From an uncultured Muribaculaceae bacterium (GTDB lineage Bacteria > Bacteroidota > Bacteroidia > Bacteroidales > Muribaculaceae), in assembly GCA_910585755.1 (NCBI GenBank), contig CAJUFH010000027.1:1-34729 (forward strand): a DNA stretch of 34,729 bases, written 5' to 3'. Below are positions 7,984-15,561 of the stretch, in pieces. Numbering within the stretch: the first letter of the stretch is position 1; each line of letters starts with the position of its first letter. The notes below the pieces were generated by a model, which saw nothing but the letters and a program-made list of their open reading frames with translations, did not search any database and was not told the DNA's origin. The position numbers were made by a program, and so were the translations under genes.

Positions 7984-8880
7984 TTAATGGGGTGTGGATT
8001 CAAGATTGATCGGGGGATTGACTGAGTCGTCGTCAAGCAGGTAGGTCAGCGAGCGTATTGAGTTGGCCGACCCTTGCGCGTCCTTTCCTCCGGCCACGGA
8101 GTTCCAGGGAATCCGGGCGCCGACGGTTATCGTGAACCGTTTGCCCCGGGCCTTGAATACCTCCTGCGGAAGATAGACCATCTCGATGTTGAATGGTATG
8201 CGGAGGAGTTTGCGGTTTCGGGCAACCTTGTAGAAGTGGTCGGAGTTCTGTCCGCTGAAATGGAGGGGCATTATGTCGCGGTGGTGCTGTATGGCCTTGT
8301 TGACGAACATCTTGTGCCATTTGAGGTCGGCTACCGTATTCACGCGCTTCCCCATATACGACGACTTGTGAAGCCTGGAGCACAGCCCTGCCGGGAAGAT
8401 TATTACCGGGTCGTTTCCAGCGAAGGCTTCCTCTATGGCCGCTGCCGCGCGGCGCGACTGCGCCCCGTGCTTGTTAATCGGGAGAAAGACGTCGTTAAGG
8501 GGCTTGATTGCCATCAGCAGGTCGTTGACGATAAACCAGATCTGTCCCCCGAAATGGTTCTGCAGGACATCAATCAACGCCATGCCGTCGAGACCGCCGA
8601 GGGGATGGTTGGAGACGAAGACCACCCGCCGGTCCTCCTTCGCCGGGAGGCGCTCGGCGTTTCTGACGTCGATGCCTATCTTCAGCGAGCCGAGCACGCC
8701 GCGGCAGAAGTCAGCCCCGGTCAGCCCGCGGTTCTCTTCGAGCAGGCGGTTCATTTCGTCCTGGCAGATAGTGCGCTCCAGCCATCGCACCATCCTTGTG
8801 GGAATCAGTCGCGACAGCCGCGGGACGCGCTTGCGAAGCACCTCTGCCACGTCGAGTCTTATGCTGTTGTCAGCTAACAT
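7984..8880 (-). CDS. glsA: GlsA-type O-acyltransferase (PlsC-like)
   Basis: A 298-residue acyltransferase of the PlsC/LPLAT superfamily. The catalytic block is NHPLGGLDGMALID (91-104), a Bacteroidetes variant in which five residues rather than the usual four separate His92 and Asp98. Block III is seen as IIFPAGLCSR (160-169), where the common EGTR is replaced by AGLCSR. In Bacteroides GlsA adds a second fatty acid to the hydroxyl of N-acyl glycine made by GlsB. It is the first gene of the minus-strand envelope operon and diverges from the gene at 8995 with a 114-bp gap. I could not place a convincing minus-strand promoter in that gap. Confidence 0.82.
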   Translation of the reverse strand: MLADNSIRLDVAEVLRKRVPRLSRLIPTRMVRWLERTICQDEMNRLLEENRGLTGADFCRGVLGSLKIGIDVRNAERLPAKEDRRVVFVSNHPLGGLDGMALIDVLQNHFGGQIWFIVNDLLMAIKPLNDVFLPINKHGAQSRRAAAAIEEAFAGNDPVIIFPAGLCSRLHKSSYMGKRVNTVADLKWHKMFVNKAIQHHRDIMPLHFSGQNSDHFYKVARNRKLLRIPFNIEMVYLPQEVFKARGKRFTITVGARIPWNSVAGGKDAQGSANSIRSLTYLLDDDSVNPPINLESTPH

Positions 8881-8935
8881 AGCGCGAAAATACTAATTTT
8901 TGCTGTAACAGCGATGTAATTACCCGCTTAATTGT

Positions 8936-8943
8936 TACTTTTG
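8936..8943 (+). promoter_or_regulatory. Possible -7 element for the 8995 gene
   Basis: TACTTTTG matches the Bacteroidetes -7 consensus TAnnTTTG and is followed by CGG. No clear TTG box lies about 20 bp upstream. It sits in the 114-bp divergent gap between glsA and the 8995 gene. Weak call. Confidence 0.35.
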
Positions 8944-8994
8944 CGGAAAGTTTCAAGTGGCTTTTGCTAAAAATCAGACGTAATTTCGCGGCTT

Positions 8995-9867
8995 ATGAGT
9001 ATGGCAGACAAGGCGGCGTCGTGGGCCGGAGCGTTAGGCGCTTCGCTTAAATCGCTGGCTAAAATAGCGTTGCAGACGAGGCGGTGCGCCGTTCCGCGCC
9101 GTTCGAGCGGGAACGATACCCTGGTGGTGCTGGGTAACGGGCCGTCGCTCCGCGGCGTGCTCGACAGCGGTTCCGCGGCGTTGGCCCGCTATCCCCTCAT
9201 GGCTGTCAACTTCTTCGCCAATACTCCTGAGTTTCAGGTATTGAACCCCGAATATTACGTCCTGGCCGACCCGCATTTCTTCCGTAATCCCGACGACGCG
9301 AATGTGGCCCGGCTTATAATGAACCTCGCGGCTGCTGACTGGCCGATGACCCTGTTTGTGCCCGCTACGGCGAATATGCCGGAACTGCCTGATGGAACGA
9401 AAGTTAACGTCTGCCGGTATAACTGCGTCGGGGTTGAGGGCTTCGGATGGCTTGAACGGCTCGCCTTCAACAGCCGAAGGGGTATGCCGCGCCCGCGTAA
9501 CGTGCTGATACCCTCTATAATGCTGGGCTTGTGGATGGGTTTCCGCCGTATCTATCTTCTCGGGGCCGACCATTCCTGGCTCGGGTCGCTCGCGGTTGAC
9601 GAGCAGAACCGCGTGGCTACCGTGCAGCCCCATTTCTATAAGGAGGATGACCGGGAGCTGTCGCGCATCAAGGCTGAGTATATAAAGAGACCGCTCCACG
9701 ACGTGCTCCGAGGTTTCTACCTCGCCTTCAAATCGTATCATACGATCGAGCCTTACGCCCGCTCAATAGGGGCGACGGTCTACAACGCCACCCCCGGCTC
9801 TTTCATCGACGCCTTCGAGCGCGCCCCGCTTCCGGGCGGCCATCAGACACCGAACGAACAGAAGTAG
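8995..9867 (+). CDS. GT42/DUF115-like Rossmann protein, putative glycosyltransferase
   Basis: A 290-residue protein. Visible are VLGNGPSL (45-52), AVNFFAN (70-76), YVLADPHFF (88-96), SIMLGLWMGFRRIYLLGAD (174-192), PHFYKEDD (212-219) and a C-terminal VYNATPGSFIDAFE (262-275). The same series in the same order is found in GT42 sialyltransferases (CstII type: GNGPSL, NxF, a helix leading to IYLSGID, a region with the catalytic His, and a terminal CPNS/NF segment) and in DUF115/MptE-like proteins. His213 is a candidate counterpart of the GT42 catalytic His. The family cannot be fixed by eye. If it is GT42, it could use the nonulosonate made by the neighbouring neuB operon. The stop is 9 bp from the next gene. 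Confidence 0.55.
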   Translation: MSMADKAASWAGALGASLKSLAKIALQTRRCAVPRRSSGNDTLVVLGNGPSLRGVLDSGSAALARYPLMAVNFFANTPEFQVLNPEYYVLADPHFFRNPDDANVARLIMNLAAADWPMTLFVPATANMPELPDGTKVNVCRYNCVGVEGFGWLERLAFNSRRGMPRPRNVLIPSIMLGLWMGFRRIYLLGADHSWLGSLAVDEQNRVATVQPHFYKEDDRELSRIKAEYIKRPLHDVLRGFYLAFKSYHTIEPYARSIGATVYNATPGSFIDAFERAPLPGGHQTPNEQK

Positions 9868-9876
9868 AACATCATT

Positions 9877-10470
9877 ATGGGAGATACTTACCATACGCTC
9901 GCCGCGTCGGCCGAGGCGTCTCTGACCGAGAAACGGAGCCGTTTCCTCAGCTTCGCCATACCTGTCACTACCGCCGAGGAGGCCCGCGATGCGGTCAAGC
10001 GCTTCTCCAAGGAGTATTTCGACGCGCGCCACGTCTGCTGGGCGTATATGCTCGGTTCCGAGCGCCTTGACTTTCTGAGCAACGACAACGGGGAGCCCTC
10101 CGGGACGGCGGGCAAGCCTATTCTCGGCCAGATTAACTCGTTCAACCTTACGGACCTGCTGATTGTCGTGGTGCGCTATTTCGGTGGCATCAAGCTCGGT
10201 ACGCCGGGCCTGATCGCGGCCTACCGCGAAGCAGCGCGCCTTGCGATTGAGGCGGGAGAGATAATCGAGTGCCACAAGAAAGAGACCATCACCTTCACGT
10301 TCCCCTACCTCGCGATGAACGACGTCATGAAGGTCGTAAAGAATCCGGAAATAACAATCGTATCGCAGACCTTCGACAACTCCTGCGAGATAACCCTCTC
10401 AGTCCGCGCCGATTCCGCCCCCGCTCTCGCCTCCCGCCTCTCCTCCATCTCCGGCGTCACCCTCCGCTAA
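9877..10470 (+). CDS. YigZ/IMPACT family protein
   Basis: A 197-residue member of the YigZ/IMPACT family (UPF0029 N-terminal domain plus a DUF1949-type C-terminal domain). Visible are KRSRFLSFAIPV near the start, DARHVCWAYMLG, the signature SNDNGEPSGTAGKPIL (about 67-82) and the VVVRYFGGIKLGTPGLIAAY block (about 93-112). The C-terminal 60 residues have the ferredoxin-like DUF1949 pattern. The family has been linked to translation regulation in eukaryotes, and the bacterial role is not well defined. It starts 9 bp after the GT42-like gene, so the two are probably cotranscribed. Confidence 0.88.
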   Translation: MGDTYHTLAASAEASLTEKRSRFLSFAIPVTTAEEARDAVKRFSKEYFDARHVCWAYMLGSERLDFLSNDNGEPSGTAGKPILGQINSFNLTDLLIVVVRYFGGIKLGTPGLIAAYREAARLAIEAGEIIECHKKETITFTFPYLAMNDVMKVVKNPEITIVSQTFDNSCEITLSVRADSAPALASRLSSISGVTLR

Positions 10471-10522
10471 TTATTCAAATTGCTATCAAATACATTCGCA
10501 TTCATTCAAAAACAATAATGCT

Positions 10523-11326
10523 ATGGCAAAAATCACAGTAAATAACACCGAGGTCAATATCGTAAAAGTAGATGGCGAAGACTATATATGCTTGACGGAT
10601 ATGATGCGTGTCAAGGATGGAGAGTTTTTCATAACCGACTGGCTACGAAACCGGAATACCCTTGAATACATTGGCATTTGGGAGAAGGTGTATAATCCCC
10701 GTTTTAATTATGGCGAATTCGCCATAATTAGGAATAGTGCTGGTCTCAATAGTTTCAAAATTAGTGTCAAAGAATTTGTGGCGAGAACAAATGCGATAAG
10801 CCTTCAGGCAAAAGCCGGTCGCTATGGAGGTACATATGCTCATAAGGATATCGCTTTTGAGTTTGCTATGTGGATTAGCCCTGAGTTCAAAATCTATATC
10901 GTGAAAGAGTTCCAGCGGCTTAAAGCAGAGGAACAACGACTATTGGGCTGGTCGGCAAAGCGAGAATTGTCGAAAATAAATTACCGCATACATACTGACG
11001 CCATAAAGCAGAACCTTATCCCCTCAGAAGTTACCTCGACTCAGGCGTGTATGATATATGCAAATGAAGCCGATGTGCTTAACGTTGCAATGTTCGGTGT
11101 AACTGCAAAGCAATGGCGGGAGAATCACCCTGATTTAAAGGGCAATATACGCGATTACGCCTCAATCAACGAGCTTATCTGCCTATCTAATATGGAAAAT
11201 CTCAATGCGGTCTTCATCGAGCAGGGCATAACGCAGAGTGAAAGGCTGGTTAAACTCAATAAGATTGCCATTCATCAGATGAGCATATTGGAAAGCAGCG
11301 CCAACGATAGAAAATTGCTGCAATGA
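10523..11326 (+). CDS. KilA-N domain protein, phage-derived DNA-binding
   Basis: A 267-residue protein with a KilA-N domain over about residues 1-135. The core is AGRYGGTYAHKDIAFEFAMW (94-113) followed by ISPEFKIYIVKEFQRLK, a pattern typical of this DNA-binding domain of phages and bacterial accessory genes. The C-terminal half (about 140-267) is helical, with no domain I recognise. The gene is clearly richer in A and T than its neighbours, with AT-rich codons throughout, which suggests lateral acquisition. It begins 52 bp after the YigZ gene. A perfect 26-bp palindrome at 10705-10730 lies inside the coding sequence. The biological role is unknown: it may be a stand-alone regulator or a relic of a mobile element. 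Confidence 0.8.
   Translation: MAKITVNNTEVNIVKVDGEDYICLTDMMRVKDGEFFITDWLRNRNTLEYIGIWEKVYNPRFNYGEFAIIRNSAGLNSFKISVKEFVARTNAISLQAKAGRYGGTYAHKDIAFEFAMWISPEFKIYIVKEFQRLKAEEQRLLGWSAKRELSKINYRIHTDAIKQNLIPSEVTSTQACMIYANEADVLNVAMFGVTAKQWRENHPDLKGNIRDYASINELICLSNMENLNAVFIEQGITQSERLVKLNKIAIHQMSILESSANDRKLLQ
10705..10730. repeat. Perfect 26-bp palindrome inside the KilA-N gene
   Basis: The 13-bp half TAATTATGGCGAA (10705-10717) is followed directly by its exact reverse complement TTCGCCATAATTA (10718-10730), centred on GAATTC with no spacer. It is read in frame as NYGEFAII. Because of the phase, the opposite strand in its in-register frame also reads NYGEFAII. Such symmetry could serve as a binding site for a dimeric protein or as a target for insertion. 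It may instead be a chance result of codon choice for a conserved peptide. Confidence 0.95.
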
Positions 11327-11380
11327 AGAGCTATAAAAAAATAGAGAATATTTCAGGCTGTTGAGGATTAGAATAATACG

Positions 11381-13216
11381 TTATATTCCATATAGTCCAT
11401 TCTGATTTGCGGGGAGGTCTTTGTGGGAGAAGTAGTTGGTGGAGATGATGATGTCGGCGATGTTGTAGCCCTCCTTTGCGTGGGCGATTTCTTGGGGGGT
11501 GGCGGTTGAGGCGTCGCCGATGACTTCGCCGGCGGGGGTGACGGCGAAGGGCTTTTTGCCGGGGTCGAGGATGCTGCGGCCCATACCGCGCCAGGGATAG
11601 CTGTCAAGTCCGGCCAGGTCGAGCAGGGTCGGGTAGAGGTCTATCTGGCCGAGAACCCCGTCGTATTTCAGCCCGACAGGCGAATTGACCGCGATCAGCG
11701 GGGTAAACTGCCCGGCTGACATAAAGGAGGCTATCTCGGCGTCCTTCAGCCATTCGGCGCGGTCGGCTCCGATTCCCTCGTGGTCGCCGGTTATGACAAT
11801 CATCGTGTTGGCGAACTTGGGGTTGGAGCGTATGCGGTCAACGAATGTCCCGATAGCCCGGTCGGTGTAGTTGGCGACCTCCATATAGCGTTTCAGACGT
11901 TTGGGGAAACGCTCGTCAATGGTAATCTGCCGCAGGGAATCGGGAATGATGAAGGGGCTATGGCCGGAATAGGTAACGATTTGCAGAAGAGTGTGGCCGT
12001 CGGTCTTGAACAGGTCCTCGGTTTCTATCCGTTCGGCGCTCTGGCGCAGCAGCGAGTGGTCGCCGAGGCGCTTGCGCGGCCCGGTAGCCGCGTCCAGGTT
12101 GAAGTACGGCTTGTCGAGAAGCATGTCGATACCGAAGTCCTGCGCCGCGACGGCCGCGTTCCATACAATCTTCTTGTCGACGGTGAAGCTGGCGCTCAGT
12201 CCGTCGGCGTACTTGTGCTTCCAGGCTTTGTCAAGCGAGGCGTAAGTCGTATGGGGGAAGCGGTGGCTGTAAGAGCCGTAAGCGACGGGGAACAGACCCG
12301 TGTGCATCAGCAGTTGGGCGTCAATCGAGCGGGCGCCGCGCACCTGCGTCAGCATATTCGGGGCATAGAGCGTGCTGTCTTCAGCGACCAGGCGGTTTAG
12401 GTTCGGAGTGATTTCGATACCATCTATTTCAGTGCCGATTACCCAGCTTTCCAGCGATTCGGCGAGGATTATAATGATGTTGTCGGGCGGTGTGATTGAG
12501 GCCTTTACGGAATCGGGAACTGTTGATTCTGGTTGCGAATCGAGCCATGTCTCGATTCGCTCTTCCACCTCTGGTGTAAGAGCGGAGGTTCCGTAGACTT
12601 GTTCAAAAACCCATGTTGCAGGTATGGTATATACAGCCGCTCCGCAAGTGACGTGGCTCTGAATAAGGCCCTCGTATGCTTTTTTGAATCCCCCTTTGAA
12701 TGTTATCCATCCGGCCACGATTATTCCTGGAATCAGAAAAAGGAGGCTAAGGACCTTTGCAAAATGTTTCGTTTTGCCAGCCAGCACTTTCTTGACGGAG
12801 GTATGTCGGATGATGAATGCCAGTACTATCGTTGTCAGCGGGAAAAGTATGTCGGACCAGCGCAGGGATTCAACAACGCTGCCGGTGAAGTCGGCCAGGT
12901 TTCCGGCAAGGAGGTAGCTTGAGAAGGGGATAACCGTGTAATAGGTCCTGGAATACATCAGGTTGGCGACGAGCCACGCGTCGACCGCCAGGCTGATTCC
13001 GATAATCCATCCGCGGGAGCGTATTCCGAGCAGCGGGGCCGCCAACAATGTCGCGAGCATCAGTTTCGTAAGGTAGCCGAGCGGGAACTGGAAGCCGGAG
13101 AAAGTCGTGGCGAACGCCCAGATAAGGTCGAAGAGAAGGAACTTGAAATACAACGTTCCTATGAACCAGGCGAAGAGCTGCTTGGCGGATAGCTGTCCGT
13201 TTTTTATTTGGAGCAT
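11381..13216 (-). CDS. LTA-synthase-like membrane sulfatase-fold protein
   Basis: A 611-residue protein with about five N-terminal transmembrane segments (roughly residues 10-35, 45-65, 70-92, 118-137, 152-172) and a large extracytoplasmic alkaline-phosphatase/sulfatase fold (about 245-560). Metal-site features are ILAESLESW (250-258), GARSIDAQ (294-301), YSGHSPF (416-422), YTDRAIG (450-456) and TGDHEG (476-481). In LtaS the nucleophile is a Thr in a GKTSD-type motif. Here the matching position is RSID, so Ser may replace Thr. The family transfers phosphoglycerol or phosphoethanolamine to glycans or lipids. In a Gram-negative the acceptor is unknown. It is the last gene of the ten-gene operon and ends facing the KilA-N gene. 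Confidence 0.82.
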   Translation of the reverse strand: MLQIKNGQLSAKQLFAWFIGTLYFKFLLFDLIWAFATTFSGFQFPLGYLTKLMLATLLAAPLLGIRSRGWIIGISLAVDAWLVANLMYSRTYYTVIPFSSYLLAGNLADFTGSVVESLRWSDILFPLTTIVLAFIIRHTSVKKVLAGKTKHFAKVLSLLFLIPGIIVAGWITFKGGFKKAYEGLIQSHVTCGAAVYTIPATWVFEQVYGTSALTPEVEERIETWLDSQPESTVPDSVKASITPPDNIIIILAESLESWVIGTEIDGIEITPNLNRLVAEDSTLYAPNMLTQVRGARSIDAQLLMHTGLFPVAYGSYSHRFPHTTYASLDKAWKHKYADGLSASFTVDKKIVWNAAVAAQDFGIDMLLDKPYFNLDAATGPRKRLGDHSLLRQSAERIETEDLFKTDGHTLLQIVTYSGHSPFIIPDSLRQITIDERFPKRLKRYMEVANYTDRAIGTFVDRIRSNPKFANTMIVITGDHEGIGADRAEWLKDAEIASFMSAGQFTPLIAVNSPVGLKYDGVLGQIDLYPTLLDLAGLDSYPWRGMGRSILDPGKKPFAVTPAGEVIGDASTATPQEIAHAKEGYNIADIIISTNYFSHKDLPANQNGLYGI

Positions 13217-13237
13217 AATTGCGGAAAAATAAATGCG

Positions 13238-14227
13238 TTAGTTTATAGCTGCGAGGAAATTACGCAAAGTCAGTAGAGAGACGAGCTTTTCGCGCCGCTT
13301 GTCCTTGAATTTGCTGGCATATCTGTTGGCGTTCTGAATAATTTCACGCGCCTCGGCAGGATGGGTGAGATAGTATTCCGCCTTTTCCTCCAGGTCGGAA
13401 AAGTCATCCGCGACTTCGACATAATGCTCGCCTGGGCGAAGCGTCCCCTCCATAAACCAGGTTTCGTAGCGCATCCGCGGAGTGACGGCAAGCGAATTGG
13501 AGTTCATAATCCATTTCAGATTGGAAGCGACATCGTTACCTTCCAATGCCATAATTAGTTTTGATTCAAGTTGTTGCCACAAAGTTAACTTTTCGCAGTG
13601 CCAGTCTTCGTGGCCCGGAACCATGTCAATTGCCCCGGCATCAATTCCTTTTTTGCCAAAGAATTGGTCCATAAAGGCTATTCTATTCGGCTTCCCGTTT
13701 ATTTTGCCCCGGAACAATACGTTGTCTTTCTTATCCTCGAATCGGAGTCTGTCATTCGGAAAAATAAAGTGACGTACTTTGTCAAGATTTAGAAGCACGG
13801 AATTGGCGTTTTCCCCGGCAATCGGGCGGCTCTTTACGATGGCCGGAATCTCAGGAGTATATGTGATATCCCCCGGGAGAAAATTGAGCCGTAATTCAGG
13901 AGCGAAATAACGGGCATATTCCATTATGTCGTGGTAATAGACCTTTTGGCGTGTCGGTTTCGCCTCTCCAATTGTCGTGCGGCGTATGGCGCTATGTATG
14001 AGGGGAATATTTTCCCATCTGTTGCAATCCGTTCCGGAAATTTTGCAATAATATGATGCTCTTTGGTGAATTTCATCCGCATCGGGCCGCTTTTCGATTT
14101 CCAAAAGCAGCTTGTCGAGTTTTCCGCGAAGCAGTCCGGACGGAATTAACTCCCGGAAATTCGCATTGAGGTAGTATTTCCATTTCGGATTTTTACCGCT
14201 GTTGAAAATCATTTGTAAGTTTGGCAT
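13238..14227 (-). CDS. GT90 family glycosyltransferase (CAP10-like)
   Basis: A 329-residue protein with the CAP10/GT90 signature: LEGNDVASNLKWIMNSNS, then VTPRMRYETWFMEG, LRPGEHYVEV and DDFSDL in the C-terminal third. Bacterial members transfer a sugar (glucose or xylose) to lipopolysaccharide or other glycans. The first 200 residues include NVLFRGKINGKPNR, also typical. The coding region uses noticeably more A and T than the tRNA and wall genes upstream, which hints at later acquisition. It lies 24 bp after comF and 21 bp before the LtaS-like gene, so a joint role of the two in decorating a surface polymer is a reasonable inference. The acceptor is unknown. Confidence 0.85.
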   Translation of the reverse strand: MPNLQMIFNSGKNPKWKYYLNANFRELIPSGLLRGKLDKLLLEIEKRPDADEIHQRASYYCKISGTDCNRWENIPLIHSAIRRTTIGEAKPTRQKVYYHDIMEYARYFAPELRLNFLPGDITYTPEIPAIVKSRPIAGENANSVLLNLDKVRHFIFPNDRLRFEDKKDNVLFRGKINGKPNRIAFMDQFFGKKGIDAGAIDMVPGHEDWHCEKLTLWQQLESKLIMALEGNDVASNLKWIMNSNSLAVTPRMRYETWFMEGTLRPGEHYVEVADDFSDLEEKAEYYLTHPAEAREIIQNANRYASKFKDKRREKLVSLLTLRNFLAAIN

Positions 14228-14251
14228 AAAAAGCTGTGTTTTGGATAGAGG

Positions 14252-14959
14252 TCAATGGGGCTGTGTGGCGGCTAAGGAGAGTACTGAGATTTTCGCAGTC
14301 GGGGCGGCGCGGTGGAGGGCGGCGCAGCAGGCGAGGATTGTGGCCCCGGTCGTTATCACGTCGTCTACGACGAGGATGTGGCATCCTCCGAGTTCGACGG
14401 CTTCCGGGATAGCTGAATATGTGTCGCGTACGTTTCGCTGGCGTTCCTCGGCGTGCTTTCTCGTCTGGGTCGAGTGGGGTTTCGCGGCGAGGTATTCGCC
14501 GACTTCGATTCCGGCGGCCTCGCCGATTGCGTCGGCTATCTCAAACGCCTGGTTGTACCCGCGCCGGAAGAGCTTGCCCTGGGCCATCGGAACGGGAACA
14601 ACCAGGTCTATGTCGTCGAAGAAGCGGACCCCCTTCAGCGTGGCGGCGTATTCTCCGGCCAGAACGCGGTCGATTTCAGGACGGTTATTGTATTTGGCCC
14701 GCTGGATAAGCCCGGCATAAGCCGAATCCTTGTCGTAGCGGAACATGGCTACCGCCGTCTCGATCGGTGCGTCGCGGCTGACGAGTTTCATCGTCAGCGG
14801 GTTTTCGCGCTGGGCGTGGTAGCCGGTGTACGGCATCTCGCCCCGGCATTGGAGGCACATCAGGATTTCTCCCTTCACCAGCGTGCGGCCGCAGATTTCG
14901 CAAGTCCGGGGGAAGAGCAACCCGCGCAGGTCGTATAACCAGTCTTTCAGTGCGGCCAT
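14252..14959 (-). CDS. comF: ComF family phosphoribosyltransferase-like protein
   Basis: A 235-residue ComF protein. The N-terminal zinc-binding pattern CEICGR...CLQC (two CxxC pairs, residues about 20-40) is followed by a helical region and a type I PRTase fold ending with the PRPP motif ILVVDDVITTGAT (about 201-213). ComF proteins are linked to natural DNA uptake in Firmicutes and Gram-negatives, where they act inside the cell on incoming single-stranded DNA. Orthologues are widespread in non-transforming species too, so competence is not shown. No other competence gene lies in the window. Its place between DUF2148 and GT90 genes suggests simple operon membership. Confidence 0.88.
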   Translation of the reverse strand: MAALKDWLYDLRGLLFPRTCEICGRTLVKGEILMCLQCRGEMPYTGYHAQRENPLTMKLVSRDAPIETAVAMFRYDKDSAYAGLIQRAKYNNRPEIDRVLAGEYAATLKGVRFFDDIDLVVPVPMAQGKLFRRGYNQAFEIADAIGEAAGIEVGEYLAAKPHSTQTRKHAEERQRNVRDTYSAIPEAVELGGCHILVVDDVITTGATILACCAALHRAAPTAKISVLSLAATQPH

Positions 14960-15010
14960 ATGGTTATTATTCAGTATGCTGGGCTGTCAGAGAGGCTTAG
15001 AACGGGGATA

Positions 15011-15541
15011 CTATCGGTCGAAGAATGGTGATTTCGACGAGGCGGAAACGGGGATGGCGAAATACTGGCGGCACTCTCCGTCATGGGTATTGAGCAACCC
15101 GAGGCGCTGCGCTCCCATTCCGGCCGAGTACATGACGCGGGTATCTACCCGGCAGTCGGCGGCGGTTGCGGCGGCGGAGCCGATCGCTATGCCGATATCA
15201 ACGCTGTTGAAAACGCAGGGGACATTGCCCGGTTTGTCGGCGCAGGTCGGGGATCCGCAATGGCCGCAGTTCAGTCCCATCGGCTGCGGCCGCGTCGCTA
15301 TTACCACTACCGCGTCGGCCTTGAGGATATTCGCCGCGTCGCGCTGGAACACGGGGCGTCCCGTCTCCTCGAAAAGGAGCAGCATCGCGTCGGAGAGGCG
15401 CTTGATGTCCTCCCCTTCGACTACGCAACATTCAAGAATGTCGACCCCGCGGGCCTTGGGGGCGGTGCGGGCTGCGGTCATCATTTTGCGGGCGGCTTCG
15501 AGCACCCTCTCCCGGCGGCTGTCTCGTTCGTTTATAATCAT
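15011..15541 (-). CDS. DUF2148 ferredoxin-like domain protein
   Basis: A 176-residue protein of the DUF2148 type. The Cys cluster is CGHCGSPTCADKPGNVPC (about residues 110-127, four Cys within 18 residues), which could bind an iron-sulfur cluster. The N-terminal part is helical (ERDSRRERVLEAARKMMTAARTAPKARGVD) followed by a Rossmann-like strand pattern, and the C-terminal part contains VDTRVMYSAGMGAQRLG. The family is known mainly from anaerobic bacteria and its reaction is not established to my knowledge. It lies 20 bp after queA and 51 bp before comF. No partner redox enzyme is adjacent. Confidence 0.78.
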   Translation of the reverse strand: MIINERDSRRERVLEAARKMMTAARTAPKARGVDILECCVVEGEDIKRLSDAMLLLFEETGRPVFQRDAANILKADAVVVIATRPQPMGLNCGHCGSPTCADKPGNVPCVFNSVDIGIAIGSAAATAADCRVDTRVMYSAGMGAQRLGLLNTHDGECRQYFAIPVSASSKSPFFDR

Positions 15542-15561
15542 TGGAATAGATTATGATATTA

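Noticed and set aside
10643..10936. Antisense frame in the KilA-N gene that also contains NYGEFAII
   Set aside because: The shared peptide follows from the palindrome. The rest has no KilA-N similarity, so it is not taken as a gene.
11371..11388. Imperfect palindrome between the KilA-N and LtaS-like genes as a terminator
   Set aside because: The arms match poorly and there is no adjacent T-run.
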